DNA of 64,000 nt, taken from Sphaerisporangium cinnabarinum. Lineage in GTDB: Bacteria; Actinomycetota; Actinomycetes; Actinomycetales; Cellulomonadaceae. The position numbers and the translations under genes were made by a program. Location of the stretch: positions 1 to 64,000 of the forward strand of contig QAPD01000033.1 in the NCBI GenBank assembly GCA_003052455.1, given 5' to 3'. The notes beneath the pieces are model-generated. The model did not search any database. It was not told the DNA's origin and saw nothing but the letters and a program-made list of their open reading frames with translations. This document shows positions 42,122-51,589 of this stretch, one piece after another (positions within the stretch are counted from its first letter, which is position 1; each line of letters opens with the position of its first letter).

Positions 42122-43312
42122 GTGGCCGACGAGACCACCCGACACGACGCAGACATCAACTTCTCCTTCGGTCTGTGGACCGTGGGCTGGACCGCGCAGG
42201 ACCAGTTCGGCAGCGCGAGCCGCCCGGAGCTCGACCCGGCCGAGTCGGTGCGTCGCCTGGCCGACCTCGGCGCGTGGGGCTTCACGTTCCACGACGACGA
42301 CGTCGTCCCGTTCGGCTCCGACGACGAGGAGCGCACGAAGCGCCTCGGCGCGGTGCGCCAGGCCGCCGAGGACACGGGCCTCGTCATCGAGATGGTGACG
42401 ACGAACCTGTTCAGCCACCCCGTCTTCAAGGACGGCGGCCTCACGTCGAACGACCGCGGCGTGCGCCGCTACGCGCTCCGCAAGGTGCTGCGCAACGTCG
42501 ACCTCACCGCCGAGCTCGGCGCGAAGACGTTCGTCATGTGGGGCGGCCGCGAGGGCACCGAGTACGACGGCGCCAAGGACCTGCACTCCGCGCACGAGCG
42601 CTACGCCGAGGGCATCGACCTCACCGCGGCGTACATCAAGGAGAAGGGCTACGACCTCAAGATCGCGCTCGAGCCCAAGCCGAACGAGCCCCGCGGCGAC
42701 ATCTTCCTGCCGACCATCGGCCACGCGCTCGGCCTCATCGCGAAGCTCGACAACGGCGACATCGTGGGCCTCAACCCGGAGACGGGCCACGAGCAGATGG
42801 CGGGCCTCAACTACACGCACGGCATCGCGCAGGCGCTGTGGGCGGGCAAGCTCTTCCACATCGACCTCAACGGCCAGCGCTCGATCAAGTTCGACCAGGA
42901 CCTCGTGTTCGGCCACGGCGACCTGCTCTCCGCGTTCTTCACGGTCGACCTGCTCGAGAACGGCTTCCCGAACGGCGGCCCCACGTACACGGGCCCGCGC
43001 CACTTCGACTACAAGCCGTCGCGCACCGAGAACGAGGTCGGCGTGTGGGACTCCGCGCGCGCCAACATGGAGACCTACCGCCTGCTCGCACGCAAGGCCG
43101 CGGCGTACCGCGCCGACAGCCGCGTCCAGGAGGCGTTCGCGCACTCGGGCGTGTTCGAGCTGGGACAGTCCACGCTGGGCGAGGGCGAGTCCGTCGCCGA
43201 CCTGCTCGCGGACCGCAGCGCGTACGAGGAGTTCGACGTCGACGCCGCGGCGAACCGCGATTTCGGCTTCGTGCGCCTCAACCAGCTCGCGCTCGAGCAC
43301 CTCATCGGCTGA
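42122..43312 (+). CDS. xylA: Xylose isomerase
   Basis: The 396-residue enzyme interconverts D-xylose and D-xylulose. It has the family hallmarks Thr-Phe-His-Asp-Asp-Asp near residue 55, Val-Thr-Thr-Asn-Leu-Phe, Met-Trp-Gly-Gly-Arg-Glu-Gly, the metal ligands in Leu-Glu-Pro-Lys-Pro-Asn-Glu-Pro, Gly-His-Glu-Gln-Met and Lys-Phe-Asp-Gln-Asp. Length is normal for the actinobacterial class. A GAGGAG site precedes the GTG start. xylB follows one base after its stop. Confidence 0.97.
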   Translation: MADETTRHDADINFSFGLWTVGWTAQDQFGSASRPELDPAESVRRLADLGAWGFTFHDDDVVPFGSDDEERTKRLGAVRQAAEDTGLVIEMVTTNLFSHPVFKDGGLTSNDRGVRRYALRKVLRNVDLTAELGAKTFVMWGGREGTEYDGAKDLHSAHERYAEGIDLTAAYIKEKGYDLKIALEPKPNEPRGDIFLPTIGHALGLIAKLDNGDIVGLNPETGHEQMAGLNYTHGIAQALWAGKLFHIDLNGQRSIKFDQDLVFGHGDLLSAFFTVDLLENGFPNGGPTYTGPRHFDYKPSRTENEVGVWDSARANMETYRLLARKAAAYRADSRVQEAFAHSGVFELGQSTLGEGESVADLLADRSAYEEFDVDAAANRDFGFVRLNQLALEHLIG

Positions 43313-43313
43313 G

Positions 43314-44909
43314 GTGGCCACCGACGCCAGGACGTCCGACGCCGGCGGCGAGCGCGTGCTCGTCGCCGGCGTCGACACGTCCACGCAGTCCTGCAAGGTC
43401 GTCGTGCGCGACGCCGGGACGGGCGCCCTCGTGCGCACCGGCTCGGCCAAGCACCCCGACGGCACCGAGGTCCACCCCGACGCGTGGTGGGACGCGTTCC
43501 GCGAGGCCGCGTCCGCGGCGGGCGGCCTGGACGACGTCGCGGCGCTCGCCGTCGGCGGCCAGCAGCACGGTCTCGTCGCGCTCGACGCCGCGGGGAACGT
43601 CGTGCGCGACGCGCTCCTGTGGAACGACACGCGCTCCGCGCCCGCGGCGCGCGACCTGATCCGGGAGCTCGGCGAGGCGCGCCTCGCCGAGGGCGTCCCC
43701 GACGCCCACGACCGGGTCGAGTCCGCGACCGAGGCGGGCGCCCAGGCGTGGGCCGACGCGATCGGGTCCGTGCCGGTCGCGTCGCTCACGGTGACGAAGC
43801 TGCGCTGGCTGCGCGACGCGGAGCCGGAGAACGCGGCGCGCGTCGCGGCCGTCGCGCTGCCGCACGACTGGCTCACGTGGCGCATCGCGGGGTACGGCCC
43901 GGCGGGCGACGAGTCCGCGCCGCTCGGGCCGGACCTCGACGCGCTCGTCACCGACGCGTCCGACGCGTCGGGCACCGGCTACTACGACGCGACCAGGGAC
44001 GGCGGCTCCGACGGCCGGGGCGCGTACCGCCTCGACCTGCTGGAGCTCGCGCTCGGACGGACGGACGTCGTGCTGCCGCGCGTCGTCGGGCCGTCCGCGA
44101 CGGCGGGCGTCGCGCACCCCTCGGTCGCCGGGAGCGCGGTCGAGGGCGGCACGCTGCTCGGCCCGGGCGCGGGCGACAACGCCGGTGCGGCGCTCGGCCT
44201 CGGCATGGTCGCGGGCGACGTCGCGGTGTCGATCGGGACGTCGGGCGTCGTGTCCGCCGTGACCGACGACCGCACGGCGGACGGCTCCGGCCTCGTCAAC
44301 GGGTTCTCCGACGCGACGGGCCGTTACCTGCTGCTCGCGGTGACGCTCAACGCGAGCCGGGTGCTCGACGCGGCGCGTGCCGTGCTCGGCGTCGACCACG
44401 CGGGGCTGTCGCGGCTCGCGCTCCAGGCGCCCCCCGGCGCGGACGGGCTCGTGCTCGTGCCGTACCTGGAGGGCGAGCGCATGCCCAACCGTCCCGACGC
44501 GTCGGGCACGCTGCACGGCATCCGGCTCGGCACGTCGACGCCGGAGCACCTCGCGCGCGCGTACGTCGAGGGCATGCTGTGCGGCCTCGCGGACGGGCTC
44601 GATGCGCTGCGGGCGCTCGGCGTCCGGGTCGAGCGCGTGCAGCTCATCGGCGGCGGCGCGCAGTCCGAGGCGGTCCGGCGCATCGCGCCGCAGGTCCTCG
44701 GCCTGCCCGTCGCGGTCCCCGAGCCCGGCGAGTACGTGGCCGACGGCGCCGCGCGCCAGGCGGCGTGGGTCCTCGCCGCGCACGAGGCGGGCGGCTCCGG
44801 GGCGGACGTCGCCCCGCCCACCTGGGCCGCGTCGTCGGCCACGGTGGTCGAGGCCGACCCGGTCCCGGCCATCCGCGACCAGTACGCGGCGGTGCGCGAC
44901 CTCGTCTGA
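43314..44909 (+). CDS. xylB: Xylulokinase
   Basis: The 531-residue FGGY-family kinase phosphorylates xylulose. It has [10 protein letters not shown] near the N-terminus, Gly-Gly-Gln-Gln-His-Gly-Leu-Val, Trp-Asn-Asp-Thr-Arg, Gly-Asp-Asn-Ala-Gly-Ala-Ala-Leu-Gly and the ATP-binding Gly-Gly-Gly-Ala-Gln-Ser. It starts with GTG one base after xylA and ends at a strong terminator. Confidence 0.96.
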   Translation: MATDARTSDAGGERVLVAGVDTSTQSCKVVVRDAGTGALVRTGSAKHPDGTEVHPDAWWDAFREAASAAGGLDDVAALAVGGQQHGLVALDAAGNVVRDALLWNDTRSAPAARDLIRELGEARLAEGVPDAHDRVESATEAGAQAWADAIGSVPVASLTVTKLRWLRDAEPENAARVAAVALPHDWLTWRIAGYGPAGDESAPLGPDLDALVTDASDASGTGYYDATRDGGSDGRGAYRLDLLELALGRTDVVLPRVVGPSATAGVAHPSVAGSAVEGGTLLGPGAGDNAGAALGLGMVAGDVAVSIGTSGVVSAVTDDRTADGSGLVNGFSDATGRYLLLAVTLNASRVLDAARAVLGVDHAGLSRLALQAPPGADGLVLVPYLEGERMPNRPDASGTLHGIRLGTSTPEHLARAYVEGMLCGLADGLDALRALGVRVERVQLIGGGAQSEAVRRIAPQVLGLPVAVPEPGEYVADGAARQAAWVLAAHEAGGSGADVAPPTWAASSATVVEADPVPAIRDQYAAVRDLV

Positions 44910-44921
44910 CCCCGCCCCCGC

Positions 44922-44978
44922 TGAGTGCATGAAACAGTCGCGTCCGAGGCCTTCGGGCGCGACTGTTTCATGCACTCA
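44922..44978. terminator. Bidirectional terminator between xylB and trmL
   Basis: A perfect 21-bp inverted repeat (44922-44942 with 44958-44978) extends through five further pairs into a 26-bp hairpin with a 5-base loop. It lies exactly between two convergent genes. The arms are unusually A/T-containing for this DNA (GCATGAAACAG core). Confidence 0.9.
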
Positions 44979-45016
44979 CGGGGTGCCGGGGTCGGTGGGC
45001 CGGTCAGGTGCCGCGG

Positions 45017-45553
45017 TCAGGAACCGCCGGCGAAGCCCGTCTGGCGCCACGCCTCGTAGACGGCGATCGACGCCGCGTTGGTGAGGTTGAGCGACCGGCG
45101 ACCGGGCAGCATGGGGATCTTCAGCTGGTCCGTGATCCGCTCGTGGGCCAGCACGTCGTCGGGCAGGCCGGTGGGCTCCGGGCCGAACAGCAGGACGTCG
45201 TCCGGCCGGTAGGTCACGTCGGTGAACGACGTCGTCGCGCGGGTCGTGAACGCGAACACCCGGCCCGGGAGGGTCGCCAGCGCGGCGTCCAGGTCCGCGT
45301 GCACCTCGACGCTCGCGAGGTCGTGGTAGTCCAGCCCCGCGCGGCGCAGCTTGGGCTCGTCCAGGTCGAAGCCCAGCGGCTCGACCAGGTGCAGACGCGC
45401 CCCGGTCACCGCGGCGAGGCGGATCGCGTTGCCCGTGTTCCCCGGGATGCGCGGCTCGAAGAACACCACGTGGGGCAGGGTCGACGGCGGTCGGGTGGCC
45501 GGGTCGGCGACGTGCGGCCGCCAGTCGGTGCGGGGGTCGGGGGTCTCGCTCAC
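45017..45553 (-). CDS. trmL: tRNA (cytidine(34)-2'-O)-methyltransferase
   Basis: The 178-residue SPOUT-class enzyme has Phe-Glu-Pro-Arg-Ile-Pro-Gly-Asn-Thr-Gly-Asn near the start, Leu-Phe-Gly-Pro-Glu-Pro-Thr-Gly-Leu and Ile-Pro-Met-Leu-Pro-Gly-Arg-Arg-Ser-Leu-Asn-Leu, the knot motifs of TrmL. It methylates the wobble nucleotide of certain leucine tRNAs. It starts at GTG. Confidence 0.92.
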   Translation of the reverse strand: MSETPDPRTDWRPHVADPATRPPSTLPHVVFFEPRIPGNTGNAIRLAAVTGARLHLVEPLGFDLDEPKLRRAGLDYHDLASVEVHADLDAALATLPGRVFAFTTRATTSFTDVTYRPDDVLLFGPEPTGLPDDVLAHERITDQLKIPMLPGRRSLNLTNAASIAVYEAWRQTGFAGGS

Positions 45554-45614
45554 GCCCCCGATTCTCGCAGCGCAGCGAGGGGGTGCGCCCCCGCGGCACG
45601 AGGCGCGCCCCGCC

Positions 45615-45725
45615 GAGGTAGAGGGCTGGTCTCGCCGAGGTAGCGGCGTGGTAGCCCGCCATGGCGGACCTGGGCTCTCCCTCGGTGGACCTGGCCTCTA
45701 CCTCGCGGACCTCGGCTCGACCTCG
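45615..45725. repeat. GAGGTAGAGC quasi-palindromic element, site D (degenerate)
   Basis: Direct words GAGGTAG start at 45615 and 45637; inverted words GCTCTCCCTCG, CCTCTACCTCG and GCTCGACCTCG start at 45674, 45695 and 45715 (steps of 21 and 20 bp). Here the element is in a divergent intergenic region, between trmL and the NTF2-like gene, so it cannot be only a terminator. Confidence 0.7.
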
Positions 45726-45807
45726 GTAGCGTCGACGGGTCGACGACGACCACCGTGGAGGTTCTCGTGCACCAGACCGTCCCTGCTGGCCCTGCGGCGG
45801 GCCACCG

Positions 45808-46194
45808 ATGACCGGGGAGCGCGGCCGCGAGGAGGCCATGGCGTGGGTCGCCGCGTACGAGGAGGCGTGGCGCACGAGCGACGCCGACGCCGTCGAGCGG
45901 CTCTTCACCCCGGAGGCGACGTACCTGCGCTCGCCCTACGACGACGAGCCCCTGCACGGCCACGACGAGATCCGGGGGTTCTGGCGCGTGGACGAGGACG
46001 CGCGCTTCACGGTGACGGCGGAGTCCGTCGCGGTGGACGGCCCGGACGCCGTCGTGCGCCTCGAGGTCCGCTACCTCGCGCCGCGCGAGCAGGAGTACCG
46101 CGACCTGTGGGTCCTGCGGTTCGCCCCCGACGGCCGCGTCGAGCACTTCGAGGAGTGGGCCTACTGGCCCGGCCGCTCGTACAGCGCCGGGTGA
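45808..46194 (+). CDS. NTF2/SnoaL-like domain protein
   Basis: The 128-residue protein has a cone-shaped NTF2-like fold signature: an N-terminal helix with Tyr-Glu-Glu-Ala-Trp, Leu-Phe-Thr-Pro-Glu-Ala-Thr-Tyr, His-Gly-His-Asp-Glu-Ile-Arg-Gly-Phe-Trp and a C-terminal Val-Glu-His-Phe-Glu-Glu-Trp strand. Such stand-alone proteins are often isomerase-like or polyketide-cyclase-like, but many have no known substrate. Confidence 0.78.
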   Translation: MTGERGREEAMAWVAAYEEAWRTSDADAVERLFTPEATYLRSPYDDEPLHGHDEIRGFWRVDEDARFTVTAESVAVDGPDAVVRLEVRYLAPREQEYRDLWVLRFAPDGRVEHFEEWAYWPGRSYSAG

Positions 46195-46210
46195 CGGGCG
46201 ACGTCGGGCC

Positions 46211-47122
46211 TCAGCGCGCGACCGGTTCGGCGGCGCCCGCGCGTGCGACCGCGCGGAGCTCGTCGAGCACCGCGCGGGTGGGCGGCGTCGACGCGGCGGC
46301 GTCACGCACGACGGCGTAGACCGACCGGACGGGCGCGGGCCGCACGACCGGGACCGCGACGAGGCCGGGCGGCAGGTGCACCGCGCCGAGCCGCGGCAGC
46401 ACCGTGATGCCGATGCCCGCGCCGACGAACGCGACCGCCGTGGGGTAGTCGTGGGCCTCGACGTGGAACGGCGGGCTGAACCCCGCCGCGGTGCAGGCCT
46501 CGACGAGGTTGCGGCGGCACCAGCCGCGCGCGAAGTCGTTGTCGACCCAGCGTTCCGTCGCGAGCGCGGCGATCTCGACCTCGGGCTGCCCGGCGAGCGG
46601 GTGGTCGGCGGGGAGGACGGCGACGTACGGGTCGTCCAGCAGGTGGTGCGCCCGGAACCCGGTGCCGGGGACGAAGGCGGGCGGCGCGACGGCGATCTGC
46701 ACGTCGGCGCGGGCGTCGGGGTCGTCGGGGATGGCCTCGCCCAGGGAGAGGTCGAGCCGGACCCCGGGGAACTCGGTCGTGAGCCGTCGGACGACGCGCG
46801 GCAGCCACGCGGAGCCCGCGGAGGCGAAGTACATGAGCGACAGGGTCCCGGTCCGCCCGGCGCGCAGGTCGGCGACGACGGCCTCGACCTCGCCGAGCCG
46901 CACCAGCACGCGGTCGGCCTGGGCGGCGAGCTCGAGCCCGGCGGCCGTCGGCCGGACGCCGCGCCCGGCGCGCTCGAGGAGCGCGAGCCCGGTCTCGCGC
47001 TGGAGGGCGGCCACGTGCTGGCTCACCGCGGACGGCGTGTAGCCGAGGTTGGCGGCGGCGGCCTGGACCGAGCCGCTCGCGACGACGGAGCGGAAGATCC
47101 GGAGGCGGTGCCCGTCCAGCAT
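46211..47122 (-). CDS. LysR-family transcriptional regulator
   Basis: The 303-residue regulator has an N-terminal helix-turn-helix (Gly-Ser-Val-Gln-Ala-Ala-Ala-Ala-Asn-Leu-Gly-Tyr-Thr-Pro-Ser-Ala-Val-Ser) and a type 2 periplasmic-binding-like effector domain. It is divergent from an EamA transporter gene, which is its likely target. A CCGT-N10-ACGG dyad lies in the 82-bp gap. Confidence 0.9.
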   Translation of the reverse strand: MLDGHRLRIFRSVVASGSVQAAAANLGYTPSAVSQHVAALQRETGLALLERAGRGVRPTAAGLELAAQADRVLVRLGEVEAVVADLRAGRTGTLSLMYFASAGSAWLPRVVRRLTTEFPGVRLDLSLGEAIPDDPDARADVQIAVAPPAFVPGTGFRAHHLLDDPYVAVLPADHPLAGQPEVEIAALATERWVDNDFARGWCRRNLVEACTAAGFSPPFHVEAHDYPTAVAFVGAGIGITVLPRLGAVHLPPGLVAVPVVRPAPVRSVYAVVRDAAASTPPTRAVLDELRAVARAGAAEPVAR

Positions 47123-47204
47123 CCCTCCACGCTACAGCCGTACTGCATCGAACGGTAGGAATACGTGCTGGTGCTGAACGGTGCGGCGGGGCGACGATCG
47201 ACCC

Positions 47205-48191
47205 GTGACCGCACCCGAGACCGCCGCGCCGTCCCTCCTCCCGCCCGGGACCCCGGGACGCGCCCGCCCGACGAGGAGCACGGCCCTCGTCGTCGCGGCC
47301 GTCGGCGTCACGGTGGTCCTGTGGGCGTCCGCGTTCATCGGCGTGCGGGCCGCCGGGCACGACTACGCGCCCGGGTCGCTCGCGCTGGGCCGCCAGCTCG
47401 CGGGCAGCCTCGGGCTCACCGCCATCGTCGCGGTGCGGTGGCTCCGCAGCGGGCACAGGCCCGTGCTGCCCCGCAGGCGGGTGCTCGCGGGCGTCCTCGC
47501 GTGGGGGGTGGGCTGGTTCAGCCTCTACAACCTCGCGCTCAACGCGGCCGAGCAGCACCTCGACGCCGGCACGACGGCGCTCCTCGTCAACGTCGCGCCC
47601 GTCCTCGTCGCGGTGCTCGCGGGCGTCCTGCTCGGTGAGGGCTTCCCCCGGCGTCTGCTCGTCGGCATGGCCTCGGCGTTCGCGGGGGTCGCGATCATCG
47701 CGGCCGCGACGTCGTCCGGCGAGCGCGACGTCCTCGGCGTGGCGCTCGGGCTCACGGCCGCCGTCCTCTACGCCGCGGGCGCGACGTCGCAGAAGCGGCT
47801 CCTCGCGCACGTCGACGCCCTCACGATGACGTGGGTCGGGTGCCTCGCGGGCACGGTCGCCCTCCTGCCGTTCGCCCCGGCGCTCGCGGCCGACGCCGCC
47901 GCCGCACCGCCGTCGTCGACGTGGGCCGTCGTGCTGCTCGGGCTCGGCCCGACGGCCGTCGCGTTCACGACGTGGGGCTACGCGCTCTCGCGGCTCAGCG
48001 CGGGCCGGGCCGCGGCGACGACGTACCTCGTGCCGCCGCTCGTCGTCGTCCTGTCGTGGCTCGTGCTCGCGGAGGTCCCCGCGGCGGTCACGCTCGCGGG
48101 CGGCGCGCTGTGCCTCGCCGGGGTCGCGGTCGCGACGCTCCCGCGGCGGCGGGTCGCCCCGGTGCCCCCGGTGCCGGCCGCGCGAGCCTGA
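47205..48191 (+). CDS. EamA/DMT-family transporter
   Basis: The 328-residue protein has about ten membrane segments in two EamA repeats, with the typical Val-Leu-Trp-Ala-Ser-Ala-Phe-Ile-Gly-Val-Arg start and an Ala-Glu-Gln-His-Leu-Asp-Ala-Gly-Thr-Thr-Ala-Leu-Leu segment in repeat 1. Members export amino acids or metabolites. The GTG at 47205 is preferred; there is no ribosome site, so it may be leaderless. Regulation by the divergent LysR protein is likely. Confidence 0.88.
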   Translation: MTAPETAAPSLLPPGTPGRARPTRSTALVVAAVGVTVVLWASAFIGVRAAGHDYAPGSLALGRQLAGSLGLTAIVAVRWLRSGHRPVLPRRRVLAGVLAWGVGWFSLYNLALNAAEQHLDAGTTALLVNVAPVLVAVLAGVLLGEGFPRRLLVGMASAFAGVAIIAAATSSGERDVLGVALGLTAAVLYAAGATSQKRLLAHVDALTMTWVGCLAGTVALLPFAPALAADAAAAPPSSTWAVVLLGLGPTAVAFTTWGYALSRLSAGRAAATTYLVPPLVVVLSWLVLAEVPAAVTLAGGALCLAGVAVATLPRRRVAPVPPVPAARA

Positions 48192-48270
48192 CCCGGTCCG
48201 GCCGGAACGACCCGGCCCGACGTACCCTGCCCGCCCGGTGCGACACGCCCCGACCCGGCCCGCCGCGGGC

Positions 48271-49335
48271 TCAGCCCATGCGGTCGAGGTCGGCCTCACG
48301 CACCTCGTGCACGAGCGGCTCGCCCGCGCGGAAGCGCTCGAGCTCGTCGACGACGATCGCGCCCTGCGCGAGCCGGCCCTGCACGGTCGCGGCGGCGTGG
48401 TGCGGGGTGAGGAGCACGTTCCGCAGGCGGCGCAGCGGGTGGTCCTGGGGCAGCGGCTCGGCGTCGTAGACGTCCAGGGCGGCGCTGATCCGCCCGCTCG
48501 CGAGCTCGCGGACGAGCGCGTCCTCGTCCGTGAGCCACGACCGTGCGGTGTTGACCAGCCCGGCGTGGTCGGGCAGGAGCGCGAGCTCGCGTGCGCCCAG
48601 CAGGTGGTGGGTCTCGGGCAGCACGGGCGCGTGCAGCATCGTCACGCGGCTCGTCGCGAGCAGCTCGTCGAGCCCGACGAGCGTCGCGCCCAGCGCGGCG
48701 GCGTCGGCGGGGAAGAGGGTCGGGTCGGCGACCACGACCTCCGCGCCGAGCGCGCGCAGCACCGCGATCGCCGCGCGCCCGGTGCGCGACGCCCCGACGA
48801 CGCCGACGCGTGTGCCCGCGATCTCGTACCGCGGGGGTGCGGCCTCCGCGTCGGCCCACGGGACGCCGTCGTGCAGGGCGTTGTGGAACGCGGGGACCTG
48901 GTGGAGCAGCGCGAGCGCGAACGTCACGGAGACCTCGGCGACCGGGCGAGCCATCGCCTGGCCCGCCTGCGTCATGCGGACCCCGCGCTCCCACAGCGCG
49001 GGCGTGACGAACGGCTTGACCGAGGCGCCCGTGTGCGCGACGAGCCGCAGACCGGGGAGCCGGTCCAGGAGGTCCGCGTCCAGGGGCGGCGTGCCCCAGG
49101 AGACGACGAGCGCGTCGACGCGCTCGCGCGCCGCGGGGCTCAGCCGGTCGAGCGCGGCGCCCAGCGCCCGCGGCTCGTCGACGACGTCGAACGGGCCCGC
49201 GCCGGCCAGGCGCTCCCACACGTCCGGGGCGAACAGCTCGGCGCGCAGCCACGGCGCGACGGCGACGACCGCGCGGGCCGTCCCGGTCCCCGGGCCGGGC
49301 CCCGCGACGGTCTCCGTGCCGGGCGCGCCGGTCAC
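48271..49335 (-). CDS. D-isomer-specific 2-hydroxyacid dehydrogenase
   Basis: The 354-residue protein has the NAD-binding motif Gly-Val-Val-Gly-Ala-Ser-Arg-Thr-Gly in its middle, the Asn-Thr-Ala-Arg catalytic Arg segment, Leu-Asp-Val-Tyr-Asp-Ala-Glu-Pro-Leu with the Glu, and the catalytic His in Thr-Pro-His-His-Ala. The second Gly of the usual nucleotide motif is Ser. It interconverts a 2-oxo acid and a 2-hydroxy acid. It is the last gene of a seven-gene operon and its GTG overlaps the stop of the aldolase-like gene. Confidence 0.85.
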   Translation of the reverse strand: MTGAPGTETVAGPGPGTGTARAVVAVAPWLRAELFAPDVWERLAGAGPFDVVDEPRALGAALDRLSPAARERVDALVVSWGTPPLDADLLDRLPGLRLVAHTGASVKPFVTPALWERGVRMTQAGQAMARPVAEVSVTFALALLHQVPAFHNALHDGVPWADAEAAPPRYEIAGTRVGVVGASRTGRAAIAVLRALGAEVVVADPTLFPADAAALGATLVGLDELLATSRVTMLHAPVLPETHHLLGARELALLPDHAGLVNTARSWLTDEDALVRELASGRISAALDVYDAEPLPQDHPLRRLRNVLLTPHHAAATVQGRLAQGAIVVDELERFRAGEPLVHEVREADLDRMG

Positions 49336-50519
49336 CGCAGCCAGTCCTCGAGGTGCTCCGCGACGAGCGCGTCGTCCGCGGCGGCGAGCCACGGGTACGA
49401 CGCCGTCACGCGCGTCAGCTCGTCGGCCTGCCCGGGGGAGAGGGTCTCGTCCGGGTCGAGGCACCAGATGCCGTCGAGCAGGCCCTGGCGGCGCAGCACC
49501 TCGTGCACGCCCGCGATGACGCCCGCGAAGTCGTGCGCCGCGTCGAAGACGGCCGCGTTCGCGTCGGTGAGCCCGGCCGCGCGCGCGGTGAGGGTCGCGA
49601 GGGCGGCGGCATCGGGCACGGTGGCCCCGCCGTCGGGGCCGATGCCGTGCGCCGCGTGCGCGAGCGCGAGCGTCTCGACCGCGCCCCGGGTCCAGACCGC
49701 CCACTGCCCGAGCAGACCGCCCACGAACCGGGCCGTGAAGGTCGAGGCGCGGCCCTCGGCGTCGGTCACCGGGACGTCGAGACGCTGCGTGAGGTCGGCG
49801 ACGATCGCGTCGTCGTTGCCCGTGTACAGCGCGATCTCGTCGCCGCGACCCGACGCGGCGACGCCACGCAGCACGTCGATCGTGCGGTAGCGGTGGAACG
49901 GCGCGGCCTTGATCGCGACGACCGCCTCGATCGACGCGTACTCGCGCCAGAAGCCGACGGACAGGCGCGGGCCGCCGATCGCCTCCTGGAGGTAGAACCC
50001 GATGACGGGCAGCACCTCGCCGACGGCGCGGGCGCGGTCGAGCAGCACGCGCTCGACCTCCTCGCGCGAACCGGTGAGACCGGGCACGCGCGGCGCGAGC
50101 AGCACCGCGTCGTAGCCGAGCGATGCCGCGAGCTCCGCCTCCGCCACGGCCTGCCGCACGTCGCCGGCGGCGCCCGCGACCTGGACGAGCGGGCGGGGCC
50201 CGGTGTGCAGCGAGCCCGCGGGCGCGTCGCCCGCGACCGTCGCGCGCGACACCTCGGCCGCGAGCTCGAGCACGGGCCGCAGGAGCCCGTGCTCGCGGAT
50301 CTCGAACTGCGTCGTGTGGACGCCGACGGCCACGCCGCCCGCGCCCGCCGCGTGGTAGTACCGCGTGAGCGCGCGCTGGCGGCGCTCGTCGAGGCGGCGG
50401 TCGGCGTCGAGCGCGAGGGGCTGGGCCGGGATGACGGTCCCCGCGCGCAGGAGCGCGGCGACGTCGTCGGCGAGGCGCGGGGTCGCGGGCGCCGCGGCGG
50501 GGGTGCTGGGGGCCGTCAT
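49332..50519 (-). CDS. DapA-family (dihydrodipicolinate synthase-like) aldolase
   Basis: The 395-residue protein has the class I aldolase barrel with the Schiff-base Lys204 in Ala-Ile-Lys-Ala-Ala-Pro-Phe and the partner Tyr176 in Gly-Phe-Tyr-Leu-Gln. Val-Pro-Gly-Leu-Thr-Gly-Ser takes the place of the usual Gly-Thr-Thr-Gly loop. It is about 100 residues longer than DapA. Family members cleave or form 2-keto-3-deoxy sugar acids, so in this operon it may split a keto-deoxy acid from sugar breakdown. Its ATG overlaps the stop of the epimerase-like gene. Confidence 0.82.
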   Translation of the reverse strand: MTAPSTPAAAPATPRLADDVAALLRAGTVIPAQPLALDADRRLDERRQRALTRYYHAAGAGGVAVGVHTTQFEIREHGLLRPVLELAAEVSRATVAGDAPAGSLHTGPRPLVQVAGAAGDVRQAVAEAELAASLGYDAVLLAPRVPGLTGSREEVERVLLDRARAVGEVLPVIGFYLQEAIGGPRLSVGFWREYASIEAVVAIKAAPFHRYRTIDVLRGVAASGRGDEIALYTGNDDAIVADLTQRLDVPVTDAEGRASTFTARFVGGLLGQWAVWTRGAVETLALAHAAHGIGPDGGATVPDAAALATLTARAAGLTDANAAVFDAAHDFAGVIAGVHEVLRRQGLLDGIWCLDPDETLSPGQADELTRVTASYPWLAAADDALVAEHLEDWLR

Positions 50520-51589
50520 CAGAACGCCCCGTCGCGCACGGCGAACTTCGTCGGCTTGCCGCTCGTCGGGAGCCCGGCGGCGAGCCACCGCGCCTGCCAG
50601 TCCACGAGCGTGCGCAGCGGCACCTGCGGGTAGCCGAACAGCTCGTGGCAGCGCGTCGCGTCGTTGAGCAGCGCCGTCGGCGCGGGCTCGCCCGTGAACG
50701 ACACCTCGCGGTCGAGGCCGCGGCCGAGGAGCTCCGCGAGGCGCCGCACCGACGCCGTCTCCGGGCCGGTGAGGTTGATCGCCGTCGCGGGCGACGACGC
50801 GAGCGCGAGCGAGCGCAGCGCGACCTCGTTCGCGTACCCCTGCCACACGACGTTGACGTGCCCGGTCGTGAGGTCCACGGGCTCGCCCGCGAGGATCGGC
50901 GACGCGACGTCGAACAGGACGCCGTAGCGCAGGTCGACGGCGTAGTTGAGGCGGATCGTCACGACCTTCGTGCCGCGCGAGAGCGCGGCGTGCTGGAGCA
51001 CGCGCTCGCGGCCGAGGCAGCTCATCGCGTACTCGCCGACCGGCCCGACGGGGTGCTCCTCCGAGCACCCGCCGGACTCGACGGGCACGAGCGGGTAGAC
51101 GTTCCCGGTGGAGAACGCCGCGATCGTGGAGTCGGCGTAGCGGCGCGCGACGTCGTGCACGAGGGCCGCGTTCGCAGCCCACGCGAGCGACGGCGCGGAC
51201 GACGTGCCGAACTTGGCGCCCACCATGTAGACGACGTCGGCGCCGTCGGGCAGGGCGGCGAGGTCCGCGTCGGGCGCGAGCAGGTCGGCCGCGACGACGT
51301 TCACCCCGGCGTCGCGCAGGCGGTCGGCCTGCTCGGGGTCGGACCACCGCGAGACGGCGTGCACGGCGTCGCCCGTGCGCCCGGCCGCGTCGAGCGCCCG
51401 GCGGGCGAGGACGGTCAGGCTCGGGCCCATCTTCCCGCCCGCGCCGAGGATGACGAGGTCGCCCGAGCGGGCGGCCAGGTCCTCCACGAGGGCGGGCGAC
51501 GGCGTCGTGAGCAGCTCCTCGAGCTCCGCGACGGACGTCGGGGCCTTCAGGGCGGTGGTGCTGGTCTGCGTGGTCATGTGGTGAGTCAT
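50519..51589 (-). CDS. NAD-dependent epimerase/dehydratase-like protein (extended SDR)
   Basis: The 356-residue protein has a Rossmann motif Leu-Gly-Ala-Gly-Gly-Lys-Met-Gly near residue 48, the active-site Ser/Thr strand Phe-Ser-Thr-Gly-Asn-Val-Tyr, and a Tyr in Gly-Glu-Tyr-Ala-Met-Ser-Cys. The Lys that normally follows that Tyr by four residues is Cys, so the catalytic Tyr-x-x-x-Lys is altered. It probably acts on a sugar or sugar acid. ATG 51589 overlaps the stop of the permease (ATGA); a second in-frame ATG lies at 51577. Confidence 0.8.
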   Translation of the reverse strand: MTHHMTTQTSTTALKAPTSVAELEELLTTPSPALVEDLAARSGDLVILGAGGKMGPSLTVLARRALDAAGRTGDAVHAVSRWSDPEQADRLRDAGVNVVAADLLAPDADLAALPDGADVVYMVGAKFGTSSAPSLAWAANAALVHDVARRYADSTIAAFSTGNVYPLVPVESGGCSEEHPVGPVGEYAMSCLGRERVLQHAALSRGTKVVTIRLNYAVDLRYGVLFDVASPILAGEPVDLTTGHVNVVWQGYANEVALRSLALASSPATAINLTGPETASVRRLAELLGRGLDREVSFTGEPAPTALLNDATRCHELFGYPQVPLRTLVDWQARWLAAGLPTSGKPTKFAVRDGAF

